Made by a program: the position numbers and the translations under genes
Notes under the pieces: generated by a model
What the model was told of the DNA's origin: nothing
What the model saw: only the letters and a program-made list of their open reading frames with translations
Database searches by the model: none
Source: Symsagittifera roscoffensis
Lineage: Eukaryota > Xenacoelomorpha > Acoela > Convolutidae
Direction: 5' to 3'
Length of the DNA: 64,000 nucleotides
Assembly (NCBI RefSeq): GCF_963678635.1
Contig: NC_087070.1
Location: 49,085,467-49,149,466, forward strand
Shown here: positions 36,201 through 48,200 of the stretch, piece after piece
Numbering within the stretch: position 1 is the first letter of the stretch
Layout of the letters: every line of letters starts with the position of its first letter

Positions 36201-39200
36201 CTGATGTTTTAAAAGTGAATGTTTTAAGAGTTTTTCGACGTTCAATTTATGTTTTGACAATTTGGCTATTGAAATGGTTATTTTTCAAGCAAGCTCAACT
36301 CAGCTCTCTCATATTTGATTGGAAGTGCCCCTAAATATCGTTTTCACGTAATGATAAGTTATTATAACCTATTAAGAGTCATAATAACTTATCGCTTTTG
36401 CACCCTATGTTCAATATTACTATTCCTGAAACAAAATCTTCAGACTTTTATATAGGTCGCGAAGATTTTGTTTCAGGAATAGTCTTAACAGTTGCGCAGG
36501 CTCAAATTTATGTTTTTTGCCGTTTCACTGTTGATTTCTTTTGTAATCGGCAGCTAGACTTTCCCCGTAAACAAGTTTTCTAACAAATCTTGCTTGTTTT
36601 TCTTACTTGATTATCGAAGCTTAAAAACTTCCAGTGACTGGCCTAGAGGTAACGCCGTCGCCTTTGCACCCTATGTTCATGGGCATGAGTCCCGGCCGCA
36701 CCCTGTTCTTGTTTCATTTCAATTTGTCGGGTTTTCGTTTATCAAGTTTTGTCGGCTAAGTTTACACATCTAGGATTTTGCTTGTGCTGCAATTAACTTT
36801 TATTGTAGTTGCAAGTGTATCGCGTGTAATAAGTCCAATAGTCTTAAATTAATACAGTTGATGCATTTTTAATTCATCAAATTAATAGAAAAAAAAACGT
36901 TTTCTTTTGAACAACATAAAAATCATTATAACTCGATTTCAGAAATTTTCGAACGCAATATATCTCTCAAGTTTTGGAAATGCATAATTTATACCCTCAC
37001 GATAGCAAGCGTATTGCAATTGGTTACTAGATTTTTTCTTGCAAACAAATTTGTCCACCGGACTTATTGAACTCATTGAACTGATGGTATCTTGGTTCAT
37101 AAAGAAGTATCTTGGTTCATTACCGTTTGGAAAAACTGGTCTGTGCCAGACCAGTTTTTCCAAACGGTAATTGTTCCGTTTCAAAAAAATTGGCCTATTA
37201 TTTTTCTGCTTATGTTTTGTCGGCTGCGTTGCCACATCTAAAAAAGTTTTAATTTAGCTGTAAATAATTTTACTTGCATTTTTTAAGCATTTAATAAATC
37301 CGGCCAAATTGAAATTTGCTTTTCACATTGGTTGTAATTTACCCAGCTCGTTTTGTTATATTTTCACCTTTTCTTTCATTTTCGTCTTTTTCATCCGCTT
37401 TATAAATATCGGCCTAATTAGTATCGGCTCAATGGCCTCTTATTGCGTCGTTACGCCCAACAAAGTATTTGTGCGCGTGTGTGTGTGCTTTGACGGGAAA
37501 GGGACTTGATATTTTTTCCGATTAACAGCTTGTTAAACAAAATCAGTTAAATCACTTGCAGAGGNNNNNNNNNNNNNNNNNNNNNNNNNNNNNNNNNNNN
37601 NNNNNNNNNNNNNNNNNNNNNNNNNNNNNNNNNNNNNNNNNNNNNNNNNNNNNNNNNNNNNNNNNNNNNNNNNNNNNNNNNNNNNNNNNNNNNNNNNNNN
37701 NNNNNNNNNNNNNNNNNNNNNNNNNNNNNNNNNNNNNNNNNNNNNNNNNNNNNNNNNNNNNNNNGTTGGCTGCTCAAAGATTGTCGGCTTTGTTTCTTTT
37801 CGTAAATTTTGTTCTGTTGTTTCTGTTTTAAAATGCAGGTGTCTGGCATGGTTGCCTGCAATGCACTTCTATCGAGACATGTGATAGTTTATATCACCTA
37901 GTTTTTTTTATTTTCTTTTTTTTTTCGTCGGTTTTTTTTTATGTTTGTTGTATCGCAAGTGGTGCGAAGCTCCGCTTCGCCTGTGTTTAAGTCTCAGATT
38001 TTTTTCGGCTTTGTTACCGCTTGGTAACTATTAATTTAATTCCATGCAATGATCCGGCGCATCTGTTGTAGAGGTAAAACAAATGCTTGAGATGGCAGAG
38101 ATTTGCGGTTCGAATCCGGCCGGCCCCTTTTTGCAAACTAAGAGTTTTTGTGCTTTTTCGGATTATCGTCTGTCTGTTGATTTTAGTCGGCTTAGATTCC
38201 GTAGCTCGATGATTCTGCTCTATTCCAAGTTGTTGTAAACCCATGCTTGAGACAATAAAGCCCGAGAGTTCGATTGCAGTGAAGACCCGTTTTTCTTGAC
38301 AAATTTTTGGCTAATTTATTTTATTGTCTGTCTGTTTAATTTGTCTTCTTAGTTCCGCAGAAAAAACTGTTTTTGAAGCATTCCCATAGCATTCCCATAG
38401 TTTTTTTAGAGTTTCTAATGGTGCAGGCAATTTTGTTCTGGATATTTTGGGATTTTTTTGCAATTTTTTGTGACAAAAACGATTTTCTGATTTTTTTTGT
38501 TTGATTATCATAACATTCATATTTGTATCACAAGTGATGCGAAGCTAAGTTTCGCCTCTGGGTTCATAATTTGGTTGTATGCTTTCCAGTTTATTACCTG
38601 CAAAGTTAGTGTGGCTGCCTTCACCTTGTTATATTGCAAAATATTGCTTGCTAAATTGTGTCTATTTGTCTTTGGTGCGACCTTTGCTGCTTTGCTTGGC
38701 CTTGTTTAGCATGAAAAGCTGCTTCATTTGTGACTAAGTCTCAGATTTTTTTGGCTTTGTTACCGCTTGGTAACTATTAATTTAATTCCAAGCAACGCTC
38801 CGGCGCATCTGTTGTAGAGGTCAAACAACTGCTTCTGTATAGCATTCCCCTTTTTGCAAACTAAGTGTTTTTGTGCTTTTTCGGATTATCGTCCTGTTGA
38901 TTTTAGTCGGCTTAGATCCCGTTGCTCGATGATTCTGCTTTATTCCAAGTTGCTGTAACCCCATGCTTGAGACAACAAGGCCCGAGAGTTCGATTCCAGT
39001 GCAGACCCGTTTTTCTTGCAAAAGACAAAATTTTGGCTAATTTTTTTTATTGTCTGACTGCTTATTTTTGTCTTCTTAGTTCCGCAGAAAGAACTGTTTT
39101 TGAAAAATTGGTTTTTATATAGCGTTCCCTCAGCTCTTTGTAGAGTTTCTATTGGTGCAGGCAATTTTGTTCTGGATATTTTGGGGGTTTTTTGCAATTT

Positions 39201-42200
39201 TTATTGACAAAAACGATTTTCTGATTTTTTGGTTGATTATCATAACATTCATATTTGTATCGCAATTGATGCGAAGCTAAGCTTCGCCTCTGTGTACATA
39301 TAGTGGTTTTATGCTTTCCCGTTTGTTACATGCAAAGTTAGTGTGGATGCCTTCAGTTTGTTATTTTGCAAATTATTGCTTGCTAAATTGTGTCTATTTG
39401 TCTTTGGTGCGACTTTTGCTGCTTTACTTGGCCTTGTTTAGCATGGAAAGCTGCTTAATTTGTGACTAGTGTTTGTCACTTCCTAAGCGTTTGTGGCTGC
39501 GTTAGGCTCCAATCCTTCAAGTCGCAGGTTCAAAGCCAATGCGTAGCAGAATTTTACTAATTCGAGACTTATTTCTATGTTTTTTATTTCACTTTTTAAA
39601 GCTGCTTTTTTGTAGTGTTCTCGCTAGTTTGTTTCCTTTTGGTAAGTTTTGTTCTGTTGCTTATTTAAAAATCAAATTTTCCGCATCTTTGCCCGAAATG
39701 AACTTCTATCAAAACTTTAGAAAATTTGAATTTTGGTAGACGTATTTTGTCAACGTATTTTTTTTCTAGTTATGTTTTTATGTTCATTGTATTGCAAGTG
39801 AAGCGAAGTTCCGCTTTGCCTCTGTGTTTTAATTTCATTCCTTTTTCTTTTTTAAAAGCTATGCAACTTCACTATCGAACAGTGAAAATTTATAGTTCAC
39901 GAAAAGCGTGATCGACTTCTAATTTCGAAAAAGAATTTCATTTATCAAATTTCGCAGCCATAAGGAAATATTAAGCTTCTGATCTAGTTCTCTCAAACTG
40001 GGTAGCTTTCATCACAAAATTGTCTTTGATAAGTTTTTCTAGTAATCCGAACAGTTTCAATCAATCTATTTTTTTTCTCGAAATTCGTAAGTTCAGATTT
40101 TTTGAAAAACATACAGTATTTTTCGTTAATTTGCATTTTGGCTTTGTTTGTTGGCTATGTTTGTGTGATAAACCATCTTTCCATTAAAATTACAGCCATT
40201 GTGTGTAATGTTTTGACCGCACTTGATCTGAACAGAAAATAATTTGAGCATTTCGAGGAAATTTTGGTTTTATTTTTTCAAGAAGTGTCATTTTAGTTTC
40301 CTGGGAAAATCAGCAGGCTGCGTGTTGGATTGTTTTTGAAAAGGTTTATAGGATCAATGATTTCCTTCCCTATGGTACCTTGTGATGAATTGGCCCCTGT
40401 ACTTAAAAATAGTTGCCCCTGAAAATAGTTGTAAGCTTATACGAATTTTGTACCTGTATCTAATTGCCCCCTTTTGCAAAGGGTGCCAATAGTTCACAAG
40501 ATTTCGACACTGTTGTACTTCGGCACTGTTGTACTTCGGCTCTGTTGTACTTCGGCACTGTTGTTCTGCGGCTCTCTTGTATTTCGGCACTGTTGTACTT
40601 AGGCACCGTTTTACTACCCAGAGGGGCGTTCAACAATGCCGAAGTACAACAGAGCCGAAAAAAAAATCATCAATTTTCGGCACTGTTGAACATTTTTTCG
40701 GTTTCGGCTCTGTTGAACGCCCCCAATTTTTCGTGGATTTTCAACAGGAACATTTAACATATTGTTGATACATTAAGTGAATTGATAGGAAAAGTTTCTT
40801 CCTGTCTTGTGAATAGTTCTCATAATAGTTCATATCTTCATTCATACTGTTTCTTGTGATGCTTTTCCTCAAAATTCTCACTATGGGAAACAATTTCTGT
40901 CAATCATATTTTTAGTTGCGTCAAAGCCATTGTTAAGAGTCGCTAGCTATATTGGACAACGATCAAATTATGACAAAAGCTGACGAGTTAATTCGCAAAT
41001 TGCTATCGCCTCACTCAAATAAATCACAATAGCTTTTGAATGAGGACTAATTTTACCTGTCTATAACCAAGAAATTCACACTAGCGATTGATATTGTTTA
41101 AAGTAATTATATTTCATAGTTGAGATATACTCAAATACAATTTTTCATTTATCTTTTCTCAAAATACATTTTAAAAAGAACGTAGATTTTTCGTAGGATC
41201 TTTTTTATCCGTGATATAATCGCATGGAATTTTCAAACATTTAAATCCTCCATCTGCAAAATCAAGTAACAAATTATTTACATATATGGCTTCTTTGAAA
41301 GATTTTATTTGTAAATCAAAATTGGGTTGAACTAAAAGCAATTGCATTGAACATGTAGAACATTAATCGGTGAATTGATTTTCTCTTTTTTTTCTTCTGA
41401 TTTTTGATCTGATTGCTTTGAGTGGATAAGCAACATTCCCTTTTATACCTTTGCCCGAGTCTTTGTTCTCAAGTGTTCATACATAAAGCAAGGCCTTGTT
41501 TTCCTGCCCTTGTTTATTTTTAAGCATGTTTTGTTGTTGTTTTTAATCTTGTTGTTTCCCACTGAGCGGAACGGGCTCTTTTGTTTTTGAGTACCTGTTC
41601 TTCCAACATTTTAGTGTGTAAATCGGAAATAATTGTGTAAATGTGTTTGAGGTAGGAGCTTATTAGTCTTCGTATTATTTTTGAGAGCTGTTTGACAGAT
41701 TAGATTCTCTCTGAGTAACTTTCAATTACAACTTTCATCAACACACCTATTAGCTGAACCGCTCTCCTCCATCACTTGATTCGCCTCAAGTGTGATGTTG
41801 TTGATTAAAATGAAGTTAAATGATGCAATTCTCGATGAAGAAAAAATAGGAAGATGTACAAACGACAGTTTTCTCTTCATTTTTCAGGTTGTGACGCAAC
41901 AAAAAATTGATAACACTGCAATGACAATTTCAGCCGTCGTTTGCATTTAAAAACAAAATTGGACGCATGAAAAACTTAAAATCTTGACCACTCGAAATAT
42001 TTTGCTGCTCAAAAAAATTTGACTAAATTTAACTTGTATAAAATTGAAGTAAAGATTTTCAGAAATGCTCTATATCTTTGTTTTATTTCCGTCAGTTGTT
42101 CTTCAATTTTCATTATTTTTTTTCCTGCTTGATTAAAGCAATATTGCTCTGAATAGGCTAAAGGTGTTCTTACACAAAAGTTTTTGTCTGGCAGCACGAT

Positions 42201-45200
42201 AAATTTGAATTGAGAAGGTGAACAAAGACAGCCGGTGTGTTCCAATCTCATTCATAAAAAAACTACTAAAAAGGATATATATATATATATATATTTTTAA
42301 TTCGTGTCGTTTTTTGAGCGTGGTGTGATGAGAGAGCTATATCAACGCCTCTAACGTTGACGAAATTGACTACAGTTGTCTTCAAAAAATGAACAACAAA
42401 AAATGGCAAAAAAAATTCAGAAAAATGTATACAATTTCGAATTTTTTGCCGAATCTTTTTTGATTTTCTGGAAATTTTTTGTTACCTAGGAAAATCTCAA
42501 TAAAATTCCAAAACTAGTTCGTGGAGTAAACAAAATTTTTTAAAATAATTAAATGAAAAGTTTTGTTAAGACCTAATCGCTCGCTGTACTCGCTCGAAAT
42601 GAGACTACAACTCGAACATTTTAAACCTGTTTTTTTTTTCATGTCTTCCGAATCACAACTGATAGTGCTTCAATATAATATATCATCCGACCCGTGCAGG
42701 GTGCAGATGAGTTTTTTGATACCTGATTTCGAGTGGAAAGCAACAAAACTGAACACACCTAAAGACAAGGTAGGAGCAATTAGCTGGTGTTAGTCATTGA
42801 CCCAAAACTCGAGCAAAAAGCTTGTATCTCTACTTTTTGGAGAGATTGATGGGTGGCAACGCTTAATTCTCAAGCAGATCTTTGACTCTTGTTGGTCGAC
42901 CTAAAAAGTGATGATATGTATCCAGAATTCTTTCTTCATCGAGATGGTAAGGTACCAAAAGGTCAGTTTTGATCGAAAATGACCATTTACAGCCAAATTT
43001 TAAACTTGATTGTAAATTGAACTTTGACTGAGAAGGCTATTAAAGCTTGTGTATGATCGATCGAAGTTGCAAAAAAACTGGGTTTTAGTGTATAATTTGA
43101 AGTTTTCTCTTCAGCTTGATCAATTTGATTGGTACCTGTTACGAGAACTCAGACAGTGAGAAGGAGGTATAGACCAGCTTGTTGTTTTGTTTGCATCCGT
43201 GATTTTGATACAAGTCTACCCGAGCATGAAATATTGATTGTTGACCGCCTTCTGAAAATGAATTCTTTGTATCCTTCTTCCACGTATGAGTTATTGCGCA
43301 AAAAATTGCAGCGTAGTGTTATGTTAGCTATCATGAATTTACCAATTTTAATCTGTGCCGCTATGTTCTGCTGCTAACTGCCTCTAGAGATTTCAGTCTA
43401 CTGGCTCAGGAAGACAAGAAACCCCTCGCCCCTCCCCGCAACCTCGACTACGCTAGATCAGTCAGTAGATAGCAGCTAGTAGCTCTGAATGGTCGAATAG
43501 ATGATTTTAAGATGTGTAGAGTTCCGTTCTTCTTTCCATTCGATCCCTTCGCTTATTTTTAATCTGTTCTCTCTGTCTCCGCGACCCCTTCCGTATCAGT
43601 CTTGTGAGATAACCACCCCCTCCCTTTTCCTATATCTCTCTAGTCTATCTTGCAACCCCAGAATACAGTGACATTTCATTAAACAGAACCAATTGAAAAC
43701 CGAAAACAAATGGTACAAACTACAAAGCTAAGGAGATATTGCAATCTAGAGAATCAACTGGTTTTGCTGTTAACTTCAATTTTACTCGTCAACTTCAGAA
43801 AAATGCAGTCTTCCTTATTTTGGAATATTTGTGACTTGAGGTTTGTCTTAACTCTGCAGTAAGAAATCTAATTTCTTTTCTTTTGCAGTTTTTTTTTAGA
43901 ATTTGAAATAGTCTTTTCAGCAAAATGGATCAATTTGTTTTATTAACGTTTTCTCATATTTTTCTGCATTATTGTTTTCTGCTTAGTGGTACATTGCAAG
44001 CCAGATATGGCCTGGCCTTACTTTCAGTTCTCTATTTTTCTCGCTTCATCGATTTTTTGATCTCAGATACTTTTTATCGATTTGTTCAAGCATTCCCTAT
44101 TTTAGGCAACACTGTCTTGGACAGTTACGTTACTCTGCGAATGTATGTGTTATGTGCAGTGAAAAATGAAGTGGTCATCGAAAAAAATCACAAGTTATAA
44201 AGCAACAAATACCATCAATTGAGTTGAAGCTTATAATTTCAAACACTGCTTTAAGTTGGACGTCCCTGATTATCTGAGAAATGGAAATTCGCAACTTTCG
44301 AATACATGATGATGTTTGGTACATAAACCTAAACAGTTGAAAATTATTCAGTGGCTTATTTGAAGGCCTTTAATTCCCTGAGATGTTAAACTGGTAATTT
44401 GAGAGATGAAATTTTTAACTATCCAATTTTTAATTTACGGTCATATTAGTTAAGTTTCCAAATATTTTTTTATCTTTTTTTATAATTATAATCTCGAAGT
44501 TGTAGAAACTCTGAAGTTGTAGATTAAATTAAGAGCCATTCAAAGCAAACTGAAAGCTGTCAATTATAGCTGAAAAATTGGAGAAAAATTTGGAATTTTG
44601 GTGTAATGTTCTATCACGGTCAAACTCACAATACAATTTTAGTAATTTAGTCATTAAGCAACATTATCACTCCGTCCTCGTTAAATTGAGCCTGGAAGTT
44701 TAGTTTGTGACCTGTATTAAACTATCTCGTTTCCTTCCCTCAGTCCTATCATGTAACCGCAGTTAGCCTTTGTTCAATACTTTGCCTGTCATCTGATATT
44801 GTTTCTCTTTTCATCCGCCAGATTATGATATTGTTGTTTGTTTCCTAAGAAAACTCCTAACCTGTCCACAAACAATGAGTGAGCATTGGGTTTAATCTGA
44901 CCTAAAGAAAATTTTCCTCAGTAGAAAAGAGCGCAAGGCGCGCCAATGTTGGCATTAAATCTCCAACAAGTTCTCACCATATGAGTTTAAAGTTCGAACA
45001 GTTAAACTTAAGTAAAAATAGAAATTCTTACAAATCTTGAGGAAACATGCATGCAAATTTAAATTTTCAGGCGACATAGGAAAATAATGTCGTAAAACTA
45101 GCCTCAATTTGCAAAAAAAAAACTTAATTAATTTTGTCTGTTCTGATTTTTTGCTGCACTCTATACATACATGTAACTGCTAAAAAAAATTCTACTTGAG

Positions 45201-48200
45201 CAGATAAAAGGAAAAATAGCCATAGGGATTTATCAAAACTGGAATAACTTATTAATAAAGTGTTAAAAAATTAAGGAGAGGATTAGCAGTTAGTTGTTCC
45301 TCTAAAAGTCACCCCAAGTGCCTAAGGCAACGTGTAGGTCGCTGTTCTTCCTTACTTAAAGATGGGCCACTGAGCAGATCGATCTATTAAAATATTACCC
45401 CCAAGTAGCTTGCTACGAATTTAACTAGTTATTTTTTACTATAAAATCAATTTTAATGAGCAATTCTTGAAAAAAACTTCGTTTTTCAGAATATGAAAAT
45501 ATGATTTTTTTTTAAAATAAACGTCAAAACACATTAAAAATATCAAAAAGTTATTGTTGAAAAATATTAATGTAAAAAACTATATATATTTTTGGCTTTT
45601 TGACAATTTTTATGTTGAGCTGTCAAAATGAAATACTTTTTTATCTTCATAGAAAGTCGTTTTTAATCTGTAAAATGATTTTCGTGGACAAGTTCTGCTA
45701 AGTGGTCTGTTGAAGCCCCGTTAATCCGGAGTCACTTGGCTCTTCTCTTGGAAGATGATTCCAAACTGGACCTCGAGATATTTCTGGTCTGCGATCAATC
45801 TTTTTAAGCGAGTTTTATGCCTGAAGCAGAAAGTTCAGAATTCTACATATTACTGAATTGAATTAAAGCTCGAACGCAAGAATAACTTAATTTTGATGTG
45901 CTTCAATAATTTTTTACTTTCTGAATATGATTTCTTCAAGCCAAGTATTTAGTTTTGAAAATTGAACGTAGTTGTTTCAAGGCTTATTGTATCTATGAAT
46001 AATAACAATAGAATAAGGCTTCAAAGTTAGTCTGTATTGGCGCTCAAAGCGCTTTTCACAGTCTTCAAGTTCGCCTTCCCAAGTTTCGTTAAAAATAGAC
46101 CCCAACTCCTGGGCATATTGCTGATTGCTTTCCAGTTTTTTTTGGCAATTAGATGAGATGCCATGAAAACGTTAACTGAATTTTTGTTCCAAAAATGCAG
46201 AAAAAGAGTATCAATTAGCAAATTGAACATTTTTAGATTTCGGCTCATCTGCTTTTCCATAATAATTATCAGTTTCTGTCCGACTCACGTCGTTGGATTT
46301 CCTCCGTCGTGTTCCCAATTTTCAGATTAGTTTTTGCTACAGAGACCAAGCGTGAAAAGAAAACAACTTGCTTATGCACTCTAAATTATGACCGTAATCA
46401 AAAATTAGCGGAGCGTTTTAGCCTTTGATTATTGTTGAATTTTAGGTTGCATCAAAAACCATTCTTGATGAGAAATGTACATTAGCAAATGAAGTTTGAC
46501 TAGTACTTTAAAAAATCAAATTTCAATTAAGGTGAAATTGAGATGCCTTTTATGGAAAAAAATTGGATGGGTTTGGATTGGTCAATGAACGTCTTATGTG
46601 CCTTAAACTAATTAGAGTAGTATTAAAAATCTGTTAAATTTCTTCGATAGTTTATCCAAATCATTCGTCATATTAAAAGTTATGTTATTTTTGGAAAAAC
46701 TTGTCTATTTATAGGGAGAAACTAAGCTTCTAAAATTCGTCCTTCAAACATTCGACCTTTATACTTTTTGCTACTTGCGTCGGTCTGTTTGGCATGCTTT
46801 CCTTTTTATTGTTGCCTTATTTAGGTAATTATTGCCAAATGTTTTTATGCTTAATTTCACCCTAACGGCACCAAATTTACAACGAAAACTTTTTGCTCTG
46901 CTATCGGTGTTCGGAAAATTCTGTGCTACTTGTCCAGCAAGTGGCTAATCTTGCTCAGTGTTAATAAACGAAGCGAAAAAATTTAGCTAGGTCGTGTGGC
47001 TTTATTGTTTTTTTAGGAAAAGTTTTAAGAGTTGTTTACGCTCAAATTAGGTTTTTGCCGTTTTATTTCTGTTTTTTTGAAGTTCAGTTTTTTTTGTGGT
47101 TTTTAAGAGTTCTGTCGAAACATTCTGGGCTACATTCGCAGCAACCGACTATCCTCGGTAGGTTGTATGTTTATCTGATTTTAACCTGAGCTTACTTTCG
47201 ATTGGTGGTTCAATATTTTCGCTGAAACTAATTCATGAACTCCACCATAAATAATCCAAAAAAATCAATGTAGGTTTTGACAAGGATAATAAAAGCTATT
47301 CTGATTCTGATACGAGCGCTGATTAGCTGTTATGTTGTTACTTGGTTCTTTGAATAAATGCTCACAATCTTGTTTATGAAATGAAAAGTAGCAGTTGATG
47401 TCTGTCTGTTTAGGAAGTGCTAAGCGAAGAGAGTCTGTCGCTGCAGTTGAGACACATTGCCAGTAATCTGTTCAACAGCTGCGCATCTACAGCAACAGAC
47501 CCAAACAACAACAACAACACCAGAAAAGTTAATGGCAGAGGTGTTGGGGGAGACTACAATGTGGAAGTCGGGGGGTGGGGACTGTGTGCCAAATTGGTGC
47601 ACGAAGTGATTCTCACCATTGGATACTTCACTCTGGCAAATAGTGACAACCAGGTCTGTCGCCGGGTTGTGTTTACTTGGTCTCTAAAAATGAAATTACT
47701 CACCAATGGTCCCTAATTTGTCTCTTGTCCTGCGTCTCTAAAAGTTTCTTATAATATTCATGGGTTGTGTAATACAGATCTTTTCAATTGCGATTCCTGT
47801 AACTCACGGTGACACGGATGCTGGTGCCGAAAATTGATGAATAGCTTCTTTCAATGAGCCAATGAAGTTCGCGCGCGAAAACACTGGTATCTTTTTCCAA
47901 GTAAAAATTGTCACACTGATGAGTTGAACAGAACTCTGAAGAACAGTCGGCGTCGTCGGGTTATTCACTCATACCCAAGTGTCCAGAGTTTATTAATCTT
48001 CTGGTTGCTGGTTTATGAAACTTCTGGGTACAGCATACCCTTACTAATGCAGTGATCTTTCTAACTTGTCTTTGATACTTTTTCTTGGAAAAATTTTATT
48101 TGAGCTTACTTTTAGTCGGCTCATTTTCCACAGAATTGACTTTTGTTTACACAAGCGTCTTTAGCGAACATAGTGTAATAGTACGAGTGTTCTTTTTTTC

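Larger units (their letters stand above)
32364..47413 (+). other. SCAPER intron 10, about 15 kb
   Basis: This is the largest intron in the window. The left part (32.4-40.7 kb) is filled with a satellite-like tract, tandem duplications, SINEs, palindromes and an assembly gap. The right part (about 40.75-46.98 kb) has almost no copies of the repeat families seen elsewhere. It holds a possible nested gene and is a candidate for conserved regulatory DNA of the Islet-Scaper block. The intron ends in tctgtctgtttag. Confidence 0.8.

Noticed and set aside
36419..36483. Palindrome as a transcription terminator or regulatory hairpin
   Set aside because: One arm is ordinary R1 sequence and the other an exact inverted copy of it, which fits a copying accident better than a selected structure.
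37547..37861. ORFs over the N stretch
   Set aside because: They span 200 undetermined bases and have no meaning.
40505..40616. CRISPR-like regular 16-bp repeats
   Set aside because: The units are directly adjacent without spacers, and the window is animal DNA with spliced genes. It is a minisatellite.
43129..43377. 82-codon + strand ORF as an intact gene
   Set aside because: No ATG start at its beginning. A strong donor (gtgaga at 43156) and a different frame support a short exon at 43115-43155 instead.
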